This document shows, piece after piece, positions 9,495 through 18,835 of a stretch of 64,000 bases of DNA; within the stretch, counting starts at the first letter, position 1, and each line of letters begins with the position of its first letter. The DNA is from Sphingopyxis sp. MWB1 (GTDB lineage: Bacteria > Pseudomonadota > Alphaproteobacteria > Sphingomonadales > Sphingomonadaceae): positions 1 through 64,000 of the forward strand of contig NZ_JQFJ01000004.1 in the NCBI RefSeq assembly GCF_000763945.1. Direction: 5' to 3'. The position numbers and the translations under genes are program-made. Under the pieces are notes generated by a model. That model ran no database searches and had not been told where the DNA came from. It saw nothing but the letters and a program-made list of their open reading frames with translations.

Positions 9495-10155
9495 CGCCCG
9501 CGCCCCCCATCGGCCCCACTATTTCGCGGAAACGCTCGACCAGCGCCGGCACCTCGGCAGAGCGCAGCTTGAAGGCCGCGCGATTGACGATCAGCCGCGC
9601 CGAAACCTCGCTAATCACCTTCTGCTCGCTCAGCGCATTTTCAACGAGCGTACGCCCCGTCGAAACCAGATCGACGATATGCGACGCCAGTCCCAGCTTC
9701 GGCGCAATCTCCATCGCGCCATTCAGCTTGATGCACTCGGCCTGAATCCCCTGGCCTTCGAACCAGCGGCGCGTGGTGGCGGGATATTTGGTCGCCACGC
9801 GAATATGGCTCTCGCCCACGCCCGGCGGGCGGCTGCCTTCGGGTCCGGCCAGCGACAGGCGGCAATGACCGATGCCCAAATCCACCGGCGCATAAAGCTC
9901 GCTATAGTTGAATTCGTCGACGACGTCCGACCCGACAATGCCAAGCTGCGCCGCGCCATGGGCGACAAAGGTGGCGACATCAAAGGCGCGCACGCGGATC
10001 AGCGAGATATGCGGCTGGTTCGTCCCGAACACCAGCGCGCGGCTTTTCTTGTCAAAGAAATCCGCCGCCGGCTCGATCCCTGCGCGTGCCAGCAGCGGCA
10101 GCGCGTCGTCGAGGATGCGTCCCTTGGGGATGGCAAAGATGATCGGTTCGGGCAT
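9481..10155 (-). CDS. hisG: ATP phosphoribosyltransferase, short form
   Basis: First committed step of histidine synthesis: condenses ATP with PRPP. At about 224 residues this is the short HisG form, which lacks the C-terminal regulatory domain and in other bacteria needs HisZ as regulatory subunit; hisZ is not visible here. Motifs include [27 protein letters not shown] and the PRPP loop region [15 protein letters not shown] chose the ATG at 10155 ([13 protein letters not shown]); an in-frame GTG at 10170 would add five residues, and neither has a strong ribosome site. It heads hisG-hisD-nusB and is closely divergent from the DUF2332 gene. Confidence 0.95.
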   Translation of the reverse strand: MPEPIIFAIPKGRILDDALPLLARAGIEPAADFFDKKSRALVFGTNQPHISLIRVRAFDVATFVAHGAAQLGIVGSDVVDEFNYSELYAPVDLGIGHCRLSLAGPEGSRPPGVGESHIRVATKYPATTRRWFEGQGIQAECIKLNGAMEIAPKLGLASHIVDLVSTGRTLVENALSEQKVISEVSARLIVNRAAFKLRSAEVPALVERFREIVGPMGGAGDAAA

Positions 10156-10195
10156 AAGCAAGGCGCGCACATAAGCGCCAGCGGGAGAAAGGGCA

Positions 10196-11290
10196 ATGAG
10201 CCAGCGTCATTCCGGCAGCGGAAAAATGGTCGATATAGGCGCCACAGGCCCCGATGCCGTCCGCACCGCCTTTGCCAACCAGGCCGCCTATTGCCGCGCC
10301 AATGGCGCCCCCGTCACCGCCCGCGTCGTCGCTGCCCTCGCCACCTTGCTCGATGCGCCCGGCAGCGATTTTGCCCGCCGCATCGCCGACTGGCCGGGCG
10401 CGCCGCTCGCCGATGCATTGCCGCTGCGCGCCGCGGGCGGGCTTCACGCCCTCTATCTCGGCGGCATAGCGCCCGACCTTGCGCCCATTTATGCCGACGC
10501 TGACGGGGTGAATGACGCCGCCATCATTGCGGGCATCGTCCGCCATCACGAGCCCCTGCTGCTCCCCTGGCTCGACGGCCCGCCACAAACCAATGAGGCG
10601 GGGCGATCGGCCAGCTTCATCGCGGCGATGCTCTGGCTCGCCGAAGAAGGATTGCCCGCCAGTTTCCAATGCCTCGAAATCGGGTCGAGCGCGGGAATCA
10701 ATCTGATGATCGACCGCTATCATTATGATCTGGCAGGGGTTCAGGTCGGCCCTAACCCCGGCGCCATGGCCTTCGCCCCCGAATGGCAGGGCCACCACCC
10801 GCCGCAGCACCCAATCGCCTTTGCCGGACTAAAGGGCTGCGACGTCGCACCCGTCGATCTTACCGATCCCGAACAGGCGCTGCGGCTCAAGGCCTATATC
10901 TGGCCCGAACATCATATCCGCTTTGCGCGCATGGAGGCCGCCATCGCCGCCGCGACCGCCGCCCCGCCCGAGATCGTGCGCGCCAATGCCGCCGATTTCA
11001 TCGAGGGCGAACTTGCAAAGCCGCAGGAAGCGGGCACCACCCGCCTGCTCATGCATTCGATCGTCTGGCAATATGTCCCCGCCGATCAGCAGGCGCGCGT
11101 TACCGCCGCCATGCAGGCCGCAGGCACCCGCGCGACCGCCGAGCGACCGCTCGCCTGGATTGCACTCGAAGCCAATCGCTCGTCGCACCGCCATGAGCTG
11201 ACCGTGCGCCACTGGCCCGCCGACCCCATGCCGCGTCACCTCGCCTATGCCCACGCCCATGGCGCCTGGGTCGAGTGGCTGGCGCCGTAA
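10196..11290 (+). CDS. DUF2332 family protein
   Basis: Conserved protein of unknown function. The 364 residues match the DUF2332 family in length and in the motifs QTNEAGRS (131-138) and [12 protein letters not shown] (159-170). The second looks like the glycine-rich motif I of a Rossmann-type methyltransferase, so a SAM-dependent activity is possible but unproven. The ATG at 10196 is preceded by GGAGAAAGGG, a good ribosome site. The hisG start lies only about 40 bases away on the other strand, so the two promoters must overlap or use each other's coding region. Confidence 0.8.
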   Translation: MSQRHSGSGKMVDIGATGPDAVRTAFANQAAYCRANGAPVTARVVAALATLLDAPGSDFARRIADWPGAPLADALPLRAAGGLHALYLGGIAPDLAPIYADADGVNDAAIIAGIVRHHEPLLLPWLDGPPQTNEAGRSASFIAAMLWLAEEGLPASFQCLEIGSSAGINLMIDRYHYDLAGVQVGPNPGAMAFAPEWQGHHPPQHPIAFAGLKGCDVAPVDLTDPEQALRLKAYIWPEHHIRFARMEAAIAAATAAPPEIVRANAADFIEGELAKPQEAGTTRLLMHSIVWQYVPADQQARVTAAMQAAGTRATAERPLAWIALEANRSSHRHELTVRHWPADPMPRHLAYAHAHGAWVEWLAP

Positions 11291-11303
11291 AAAGCTTCGC
11301 CGC

Positions 11304-11771
11304 TTACAGCCGCGCGCGCAGGCGAGCGATCAGTCCCTGCACCGGGGCGACGGCGGGCGCGTTCCAGCCGGTTTCCAGCATCGCGACCCGTTCGAACAGC
11401 CGCTCGCTTGCTGCGACAATCCGGCGAAGCTCGACGTCCAGATATTGGCAAATATCCCAATCGGCCGCGACTGGCTCGCCGATATGCGCGGCGCTGTCGT
11501 TCAGCGTCGCGCCCGGCTCGCCCGCGATCATTGCGCGGCGGTGAAGCAGCCAGGCGATGACATGCATCAGCCGCGTCGTCGTTTTCAGCGCTTCGCACGC
11601 CAGCCCGACAAGCAGCAACGGGTCGTCCTGTGGCGTGCTGCGATCGCGCTGCACAGCAAACACGGCCTGCGCCTCATCGGCAAGCAACATCGCCTCGACA
11701 TAGAGATTTTCGACCTGCGCGCGCTGGACCGGGGTGCAGGGCGGCGTCTCGTCGGTGCTATCGCTGGCCAT
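11304..11771 (-). CDS. DUF1465 / RcdA-like protein
   Basis: Helical protein of 155 residues whose core LKTTTRLMHVIAWLLHRRAM closely resembles the corresponding helix of Caulobacter RcdA (DUF1465 family). RcdA is an adaptor that helps ClpXP degrade the cell-cycle regulator CtrA and other substrates. The start is the ATG at 11771; a TTG-initiated upstream extension is less likely. It is convergent with the DUF2332 gene, whose stop is 13 bases away. The assignment to the RcdA family is from remembered sequence similarity, so a profile search would firm it up. A role in CtrA proteolysis here is inference. Confidence 0.72.
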   Translation of the reverse strand: MASDSTDETPPCTPVQRAQVENLYVEAMLLADEAQAVFAVQRDRSTPQDDPLLLVGLACEALKTTTRLMHVIAWLLHRRAMIAGEPGATLNDSAAHIGEPVAADWDICQYLDVELRRIVAASERLFERVAMLETGWNAPAVAPVQGLIARLRARL

Positions 11772-11934
11772 GCCCCCTTGTTGCCACGGAGCATCCTGCC
11801 TCCGCAACGGCGCTAACCATGAATTTCATCCGGCTTTAATGTCATAGCTGAGTGGCTTTTCCGCAGGCCGTCATATCAACCTTGAATAATCCGGTGGCGC
11901 AGCGGGTATTTGGCCCCAATGCCGGTCTGGCTTG

Positions 11935-12135
11935 TCAGGCGATGATATCGGGCAGCAATTGATCTTCGCACCAGGCGATTTCATCGCGCAGTCGCAGCTT
12001 GCGCTTTTTGAGCCGCGCCAATTGCAACTGGTCGACCATAGCAGCTTCCGCCAACGCGCTGATCGCGACATCCAGGTCGCGATGTTCCAGGCGGAGCCTT
12101 TCAAGGCGCGAGGTGATGTCTTCGGCGTTCACCAT
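11935..12135 (-). CDS. YdcH/DUF465 family small coiled-coil protein (1)
   Basis: A 66-residue protein with the DUF465 layout: a first helix (RLERLRLEHRDLDVAIS), a short turn and a second, Lys/Arg-rich helix (QLARLKKRKLRLRDEIA), forming a predicted helical hairpin. The function is unknown across the family. The ATG at 12135 is preceded by AGGAGAAA. A second member lies 120 bases away on the opposite strand, so the pair is divergently transcribed. This copy has a longer C-terminus with a Cys (WCEDQLLPDIIA). Confidence 0.8.
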   Translation of the reverse strand: MVNAEDITSRLERLRLEHRDLDVAISALAEAAMVDQLQLARLKKRKLRLRDEIAWCEDQLLPDIIA

Positions 12136-12257
12136 TTTCTCCTGCCACGATCACGGGCCGTCCGCAACGGGAACCGGCTGGTCGAATGGGCAGGACTTGG
12201 GCCGAGATTCGTGATTTACTCGGTCCTGCCAATCGAGTCGAAAAAGGAGAATGGCCC

Positions 12258-12416
12258 ATGAGCATGTCGCACCTTTCCGCCCTGAAGTCCCGCCACGCGG
12301 ACCTTGACGCGAAAATTGCGAATGAAGAGCGCCGACCTGCTCCGGACACAAGCCGACTGGCGCAGCTCAAAAAGCAAAAGCTGAAACTGAAAGAGGAAAT
12401 GTTGTCGACGGTCTGA
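12258..12416 (+). CDS. YdcH/DUF465 family small coiled-coil protein (2)
   Basis: A 52-residue protein, MSMSHLSALKSRHADLDAKI at its N-terminus and LAQLKKQKLKLKEEM near its end, which is the canonical compact DUF465/YdcH helical hairpin. The function is unknown. The ATG at 12258 follows AAAAAGGAG at eight bases, and a second ATG lies two codons on; the longer upstream frame has no ribosome site. It is divergent from the other DUF465 gene. The divergent pair suggests an old duplication, or two paralogues that share a promoter region. Confidence 0.82.
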   Translation: MSMSHLSALKSRHADLDAKIANEERRPAPDTSRLAQLKKQKLKLKEEMLSTV

Positions 12417-12449
12417 CCGGCATTTCCCATCGCCCTCGCTGACTTTTTG

Positions 12450-12842
12450 TCAGCGGCGGCGATATAGCGGGCTGATCTCACGCCCCGTGCGCCGCAAATG
12501 AGGCGGAATATCATCCGACTTCTGCACGACCTGGCGGCGCACCGCCTGCGGATTAACCGCCCGGTCAAAGGCGATACCGCATTTGCCTTCGCCGACCCAC
12601 ACGATGCGCCCCGGAACGGGACCGACATTGCGCAGTTCGATCTCGACCGCGGTGCTCTGATTGAGTTTTTCGTCGGTTTCGGCCAGCATCCCGCCGCTCG
12701 ACAGGTTGCGAACGCGCACGTCGAATGTCCGGCCGTCTTCGCGCAGCATCATCGACGCTTTCATGAACAGGCTGTCGCGATCGCTGCTGCGCGACAATGC
12801 CGCCACTTTTTCGTCCAGCCACTCTGGTCCGTGCGAATCCAT
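12450..12842 (-). CDS. PilZ domain protein
   Basis: Putative cyclic-di-GMP receptor of 130 residues consisting of little more than one PilZ domain. It retains both halves of the c-di-GMP signature: R18-x-x-x-R22 (RSSDR) and the later NLSSGG, matching [D/N]xSxxG. The partner and output are unknown. The start is the ATG at 12842 (MDSHGPEW). The frame is open for a further 109 codons upstream with several possible starts, but that part has no recognisable domain. The C-terminus is basic (ISPLYRRR). It lies downstream of dksA on the same strand, beyond that gene's terminator. Confidence 0.82.
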   Translation of the reverse strand: MDSHGPEWLDEKVAALSRSSDRDSLFMKASMMLREDGRTFDVRVRNLSSGGMLAETDEKLNQSTAVEIELRNVGPVPGRIVWVGEGKCGIAFDRAVNPQAVRRQVVQKSDDIPPHLRRTGREISPLYRRR

Positions 12843-13108
12843 TTTCGGCCCAACCCCACATTTCGCTCTATAAGTGCGCGCGATGTGTAGGTCCGATGCC
12901 TTGCTGAAATGTAAACCCGCCGCCCTTAAATCCCGCAAAACATCTTGCCCCGTCCAGAAAAAGGACAGGGGCGCCTTTGGGGCATCGATCACAATCCCCT
13001 CGCGCGGCTCATCATGCTGCCCCTGGTTTAGCAGCCGCGGGCAAATGGGCGGGCGGGTGACTATATCGCGCGCGTCGTTTCCCATGCGATAAAGCGCATT
13101 GCTCGCAT
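12843..13108. other. Intergenic region between PilZ gene and dksA
   Basis: About 270 bases. I find no tRNA-like fold, no recognisable small protein and no member of the palindromic repeat families. It presumably holds the promoter of the PilZ gene. One reading frame continuous with the PilZ gene stays open, but without known domain features. Confidence 0.5.
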
Positions 13109-13135
13109 AAAAAACGCCCTTCCGGGCGCCTTTTT
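13109..13135 (-). terminator. Rho-independent terminator of dksA
   Basis: On the minus strand, AAAAAGGCGCCC, GGAA, then GGGCGTTTTTT. This short GC stem with a tetraloop and T run begins just past the dksA stop codon. Confidence 0.85.
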
Positions 13136-13143
13136 CATCTTGC

Positions 13144-13605
13144 TCAATCTTCGCGCGAAATCCGCTCATTGCGCTCGTGGCGCTCCTGCGCCTCCAGCGT
13201 CATGGTCGCAATGGGTCGCGCCTGAAGCCGGGCGAGCGAAATCGGCTCACCGGTCACCTGGCAATATCCATATTCCCCCTCGTCGATCCGGCGAATCGCG
13301 GCGTCGATCTTGGCGATCAGCTTGCGCTGGCGATCGCGGGTACGAAGCTCGATCGCCCAATCGGTCTCGCTCGATGCGCGGTCGGCAAGGTCGGGTTCGC
13401 GCAGCGGCCCGTCCTGCAGATGGGCGAGCGTCGATTCGGCTTCGCTCAATATGGATTTTTTCCAAGCGATCAGCAGGCCGCGGAAATATTCCTGCTGCCG
13501 CTCATTCATGAACTCTTCGTTTTCGCTGGGAATATAGTCGGTGTCGAGCCGGGCCTTGGCTTGTTGTAGGGCGTCGGCTCCAATGTCGGCGGTCTGGGTC
13601 GGCAT
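13144..13605 (-). CDS. dksA: RNA polymerase-binding factor DksA, single-cysteine form
   Basis: Binds the RNAP secondary channel and, with ppGpp, mediates the stringent response at rRNA and amino-acid promoters. The 153-residue protein has the long coiled coil with the tip motif DLADRA (D72, D75), equivalent to the E. coli DxxDRA, followed by the TRDRQRKLIAKIDAAI helix. The globular region has YGYCQVTGEPISLARL, where only C115 of the usual four zinc-binding cysteines is kept. Single-Cys DksA is known in alphaproteobacteria. The ATG at 13605 (MPTQTADIG) is chosen; 50 extra upstream codons lack family similarity. Confidence 0.93.
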   Translation of the reverse strand: MPTQTADIGADALQQAKARLDTDYIPSENEEFMNERQQEYFRGLLIAWKKSILSEAESTLAHLQDGPLREPDLADRASSETDWAIELRTRDRQRKLIAKIDAAIRRIDEGEYGYCQVTGEPISLARLQARPIATMTLEAQERHERNERISRED

Positions 13606-14113
13606 GGCGGGCGTTCGCGTCCTTTCCTGTCCCCTTGCCGCCCAAGGTGGCGACCAAGGTTGCGCCGCGCCTATAACCAGCCGCGAGGTCCGATACAAGC
13701 GCCGAGACAAGGGCGCCTTTGCTATGATCGACACGCTCGAAAAGCATTGCCGCAACCCGCCATCAGGGTGGAAGGAAAAAGGAAGGCGGACGCCAGATCA
13801 TCTTCCTTTCGCTCCTGTCCGTATAAGAACAGCGGCACGAAACGCGCCACATCGCTCAGAAAGCGGATAAAATGCGCCGAGATGATTAACCGTCGGCCCG
13901 CACTTTTTCACAGAAACCTTGCAGTTTTCGTATCATTTTGGGACAAGCGGGATGCCTAAGGTTGATTCTGCCGTTCTTTTCCCGCTCTCGGACAGGTAAA
14001 AGCGGTTAACGCAATTGCCGCGTTCATAAAGCTTTGGCCTTTTGGAGCGAGAGAAGGTCGAAACGGGTCCGCATTCCGATGCTGGACCTGCCAGGGGAAA
14101 GAAAGAGCTATAT
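13606..14113. other. Long intergenic region upstream of dksA and the Ser-rich gene
   Basis: About 500 bases between divergent genes. The part nearest the Ser-rich gene is less GC-rich than its surroundings and likely holds its promoter and leader. Overlapping short open frames on both strands show no family features. I see no repeat-family member and no recognised riboswitch. Confidence 0.5.
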
Positions 14114-15208
14114 ATGTCTGTCCGAATGGCCCTCGCCAAGCTTTGCGCCTGCACCTGCGGCGGTGCGATCATCGGAACGGGAGCGATGAAGGTCGCTGAC
14201 GTTCCCGCCGCCCAGTCTCAGGTGCGCAAGGCCGAAAGCTGCTGCAAAAAGAAGAAGGTCGTTCGCAAACGCTATGCAGCGCGCAAGCCGGTGAAGCGCG
14301 TGCGCCGTGTCGTCACCACCAAACGGGTGATTCGCCAGGCCGCACCCCAGACCCAAGTCGTCACCCAGACGATTCCCCTGCCCCCCATTCCCTATGCGCC
14401 TTTCCCCCAGCGCGGCGGTTTCGAAGGCGGCAGCAGCGGCGGCAGCGGCGTGACTGTGGTTGGCGGCGGTTTTGGAAGCGGCTTTGGCGGCGGCTTCTTC
14501 GGGGGCTTTTTCGGCGGCAGCTCGGGCGGCAGCAGCGGCAGCATCGTCGTGACCTCGACCACGACCGGCGGCCTCAGCACGACGAGCAGCAGCACCTCGG
14601 GCGGTGTTTCGACCTCGACCGGCGGCGTCAGCACCTCGACGTCCACCGGCGGCGTGTCCACGTCCACCGGCAGTGTCTCGACCTCGACCGGGGGTGTTTC
14701 CACCTCCAGCGGCAGTGTTTCGACTTCGACGGGCAGCGTAAGCACGTCCACGGGCAGCGTCTCCACATCGACCGGCGGCGTCAGCACTTCCTCTTCCTCG
14801 TCATCGAGCAGCAGTTCCTCCTCCTCGAGCAGTTCCTCATCGTCGAGCTCCTCCTCTTCGGGCGGCAGTTCATCGGACGGCAGCAGCTCGGACGGATCGA
14901 CCACAAGCGGTGGAAGCAGCAGCAGCTCCTCGAGCAGCTCGTCTTCCTCGTCGTCGAGCAGCAGCACCTCGTCCGGCGCGACGAGCGGATCGAGCAGCTT
15001 CGGCAGCTCGAGCAGCAGCAGCAGCAGCTCCTCTTCTTCGTCGAGCAGCAGCTCCTCTTCGTCATCCTCGTCGAGCACTTCGTCGGGCGATCCCACGCCC
15101 GTCCCGGCGCCGCCGATGCTAATCCTCTTCGGCGCAGCCGCAGCCGCCTTGGTGGCCCGCCGGCGCAGCGCGCTACGCGGCGCGGCGACGCAAAGCGAGG
15201 CAGCATAG
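14114..15208 (+). CDS. Serine-rich exported protein with PEP-CTERM-like tail
   Basis: A 364-residue low-complexity protein of unknown function. In order: a Cys-containing N-terminus (LAKLCACTCGGAIIGTGAMK) that may be an export signal; a Lys/Arg-rich stretch (about 45-76); a Gly-rich segment with FGGGFFGGFFGG; repeats of GVSTSTG/SVSTSTG (about 150-220); long polyserine runs (to about 330); and a tail PVPAPPMLILFGAAAAALVA followed by RRR. That tail has the order of a PEP-CTERM sorting signal: VPxPP, a hydrophobic helix and an Arg cluster. The start is the ATG at 14114 after GAAAGAAAGAG. A terminator follows. Similar proteins are presumably surface-sorted by an exosortase encoded elsewhere. Confidence 0.78.
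   Translation: MSVRMALAKLCACTCGGAIIGTGAMKVADVPAAQSQVRKAESCCKKKKVVRKRYAARKPVKRVRRVVTTKRVIRQAAPQTQVVTQTIPLPPIPYAPFPQRGGFEGGSSGGSGVTVVGGGFGSGFGGGFFGGFFGGSSGGSSGSIVVTSTTTGGLSTTSSSTSGGVSTSTGGVSTSTSTGGVSTSTGSVSTSTGGVSTSSGSVSTSTGSVSTSTGSVSTSTGGVSTSSSSSSSSSSSSSSSSSSSSSSSSGGSSSDGSSSDGSTTSGGSSSSSSSSSSSSSSSSSTSSGATSGSSSFGSSSSSSSSSSSSSSSSSSSSSSSSTSSGDPTPVPAPPMLILFGAAAAALVARRRSALRGAATQSEAA
14590..15090 (+). repeat. Ser/Thr coding repeats (GVSTSTG units then polyserine)
   Basis: Short coding repeats related to GGCGTCAGCACCTCGACG pass into runs of serine codons. The runs mix TCC, TCG, TCA, TCT, AGC and AGT, so the amino acid is conserved more than the DNA. Confidence 0.8.
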
Positions 15209-15244
15209 ATTTCCACTGGCGGTCGGGTCGCACCGGCCAGCTGA

Positions 15245-16645
<1,401 letters not shown>

Positions 16646-16649
16646 ATAT

Positions 16650-16721
16650 CGCCACCCCGGACTTGATCCGGGGTCCATCTGGCGCTGGTGTAATGGACCC
16701 CGGATCAAGTCCGGGGTGACG
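16650..16721. repeat. Intergenic palindromic repeat pair (serS-surE)
   Basis: Two full hairpin units, CACCCCGGACTTGATCCGGG and CCCGGATCAAGTCCGGGGTG, face each other across a 14-base spacer. The element starts five bases after the serS stop. Confidence 0.85.
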
Positions 16722-16740
16722 AAGCGGGAAAGACAGAAAA

Positions 16741-17508
16741 ATGCGTATCCTCCTCACCAATGACGATGGCTATCACGCCCCCGGCTTTGCGGTGCTCGAA
16801 CGCATTGCGCGCCAATTGTCGGACGATATCTGGGTCTGCGCCCCGGCGGAGGAGCAGTCGGGCGCGGGCCATTCGCTCACCCTGTCGCGCCCGGTGCGGG
16901 TGCGCGAACATGGGCCGCGCCGCTGGTCGTGTAGCGGGACGCCGACCGATTCGGTGATGATGGCGATCGGCAAGCTGATGCCCGACAAGCCCGACCTCAT
17001 CCTCTCTGGCGTCAACCGCGGCGCCAATCTGGGCGACGATATCACCTATTCGGGCACTGTCTCGGCGGCGATCGAGGGCGCGCTCGCGGGCATTCCCGCC
17101 ATTGCGCTGAGTCAGGTTTATGCGCGCGAGGGCATGGGCGACACCGTCCCCTTCGAAGCCGCCGAGGCCTGGGGCGCCAAGGCGCTCGCCCCGCTGCTCG
17201 CGATGGAGATGGCGCCGCGCACCCTCGTCAACATCAACTTCCCCGCGCTGCCCGCCGCCGAGGTAAAGGGCATTCGCGTCGCACGGCAGGGGTTTCACGA
17301 TTACAGCCGCGGCTCCATCGTCGAAGGCGTCGATCCGCGCGGCTATCCCTATTATTGGTTCGGCCTGCACGGCATCGAACATTCGCTGGCGCATGACAGC
17401 GATCTGGAAGCCATCGACGATGGCTTTATCTCGGTGACCCCGCTCCAGCTCGACCTCACCCACGATGCCTCGCTCGCTGCCCTGCGCGGCGCCTATGCCG
17501 CCGACTGA
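16741..17508 (+). CDS. surE: 5'/3'-nucleotidase SurE
   Basis: Metal-dependent survival protein that dephosphorylates nucleoside 5'- and 3'-monophosphates. The 255-residue protein has the metal ligands D8 and D9 in LLTNDDGYHAPG, S40 in EEQSGAGHS and N92 in SGVNRGANLGDD, all at family positions. The start is the ATG at 16741. In many proteobacteria surE is followed by pcm (isoaspartyl methyltransferase) and nlpD; here a repeat-bearing gap leads straight to the NlpD-like gene and pcm is absent. Confidence 0.96.
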   Translation: MRILLTNDDGYHAPGFAVLERIARQLSDDIWVCAPAEEQSGAGHSLTLSRPVRVREHGPRRWSCSGTPTDSVMMAIGKLMPDKPDLILSGVNRGANLGDDITYSGTVSAAIEGALAGIPAIALSQVYAREGMGDTVPFEAAEAWGAKALAPLLAMEMAPRTLVNINFPALPAAEVKGIRVARQGFHDYSRGSIVEGVDPRGYPYYWFGLHGIEHSLAHDSDLEAIDDGFISVTPLQLDLTHDASLAALRGAYAAD

Positions 17509-17537
17509 AGCGATATTCAGACATCATGATAGCTGTG

Positions 17538-17561
17538 TGTCCCCGCGAAGGCAGGGACCCA
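17538..17561. repeat. Short repeat, CCCCGCGAAGGCAGGGACCC type
   Basis: GTCCCCGCGAAGGCAGGGACCC folds into a short imperfect hairpin in the surE-nlpD gap. A degraded relative, CGTCCCCGCAATGGGACCC, occurs near 28398 upstream of rpmE. Confidence 0.5.
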
Positions 17562-17731
17562 TCATCTGTTTCTGCCACCTTGCATCGTCGTGAGGCAGGC
17601 CCCTGCACAGCTTGATCCGTCAGCCTGCGGCCGCATCGGAACGGAGCGCCCCGGCCGCTAAATGCCATTTTTGAACCAAATCGGGACGGAAATGATAGCC
17701 AAGCGGCGCAGCCTTTGGCAAAAGCAGCGAC

Positions 17732-18832
17732 ATGGGGGGAAGGCTGCATCCATTTTGGCTGGTGCTGCCGGGGGCATTTGCGCTCGCCGGCTGCATTCCG
17801 TCGGTCACCCCGCCGCAGCGCAGCGCGGCGCCCCTCGCGCGCCCCGCCGTCGTCGCCCCAACGGACGCGCTGCCCGCCGATTTCGATTTTGAACGCCGTT
17901 CGCTCGCTGATGTCCGCGGCGGCGACCCCGCACCCACCTGGACACTGAAACCGGTCGTCGCCAATATCCGCACGGTCGAGTCCAGCGTCTACACCGTGCG
18001 GCGCGGCGATACGCTGCGCGCCATTGGCGCGATGACGGGGGCGGGGTCAGAGGCGATAGCGCTCGAAAACGACCTGTCGCCGCCCTTCACCCTGATCCCC
18101 GGGCAGTCGCTTCGCATTCCCGGCGGCCTGTTCCACCGCGTTGCGTCGGGGGAAACGGGCATCGGTATCGCGCGCGCCTATGGCGTCGATTGGGGCGATA
18201 TCATCACCCTCAACGCGCTTTCCGAACCCTATATATTGCGCGTCGGCCAGCGGCTCCGCCTCCCGCGCGAAGCCCGCCCGCTCACCCCGCGCGAGGTTGA
18301 TGTGGCGGCGCGGGCCGAGGCCTTTCAGCTTGATATTGGCGATATTGCAACGGGCAGCCAGCCTGCGCTGGCCGCCCGCGCCGAACCGCTTGCGGCCAGC
18401 GCCGCGCCGCGCCGCCCCGTGGTCGGCGCCATCGCCTCTCCCAAAAGCTTTTCCGGCCCCTTTCAATGGCCGCTCCACGGCGCCGTCGTTGCGAAATTCG
18501 GCAAGCTTGCACCCGGAAAAATCAATGACGGCATCAATATTGCCGTCGCGCGCGGCACGCCGATCCGCGCCGCCGCCGATGGCGTTGTCGCTTTCGCGGG
18601 CGACCAGATCGCCGTTTATGGCGGACTGATCCTGATCGACCATGGCAGCGGCTGGGTCAGCGCCTATGGCCATGCCGAACAAATTGCCGTCCAGCGCGGG
18701 CAACAGGTCGCGGGCGGTGACCTGATCGGCCGCGCCGGGGCTTCGGGACAGGTGCAAAGTTCGCAACTCCATTTTCAGTTGCGAAAGAATCGTTTACCCG
18801 TCGACCCGATGAAACAATTGCCCCCGCAATAA
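17732..18832 (+). CDS. NlpD-like LysM/LytM lipoprotein
   Basis: Probable outer-membrane lipoprotein that regulates septal peptidoglycan amidases. The signal peptide ends in a lipobox, FALAGC (C21). Two LysM peptidoglycan-binding domains follow (about 85-130 and 133-178, with VRRGDTL and VASGETG), a linker, and a C-terminal M23/LytM domain (about 245-360). The zinc-site residues of active LytM enzymes appear lost: the usual HxxxD region reads INDGINIA and the usual HLHFE reads SQLHFQL. This fits a non-catalytic NlpD/EnvC-type amidase activator. The start is the ATG at 17732. It is followed four bases on by the K+ channel gene. Confidence 0.87.
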   Translation: MGGRLHPFWLVLPGAFALAGCIPSVTPPQRSAAPLARPAVVAPTDALPADFDFERRSLADVRGGDPAPTWTLKPVVANIRTVESSVYTVRRGDTLRAIGAMTGAGSEAIALENDLSPPFTLIPGQSLRIPGGLFHRVASGETGIGIARAYGVDWGDIITLNALSEPYILRVGQRLRLPREARPLTPREVDVAARAEAFQLDIGDIATGSQPALAARAEPLAASAAPRRPVVGAIASPKSFSGPFQWPLHGAVVAKFGKLAPGKINDGINIAVARGTPIRAAADGVVAFAGDQIAVYGGLILIDHGSGWVSAYGHAEQIAVQRGQQVAGGDLIGRAGASGQVQSSQLHFQLRKNRLPVDPMKQLPPQ

Positions 18833-18835
18833 GCC

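Noticed and set aside
12843..13108. A tRNA or other structured RNA in the dksA-PilZ gap
   Set aside because: No T-loop GGTTC(A/G)A, no CCA-ended acceptor stem and no cloverleaf pairing could be found on either strand.
12843..13169. Long N-terminal extension of the PilZ protein
   Set aside because: The upstream codons show no domain and would run through the dksA terminator at 13109-13135. The ATG at 12842 gives a complete PilZ domain.
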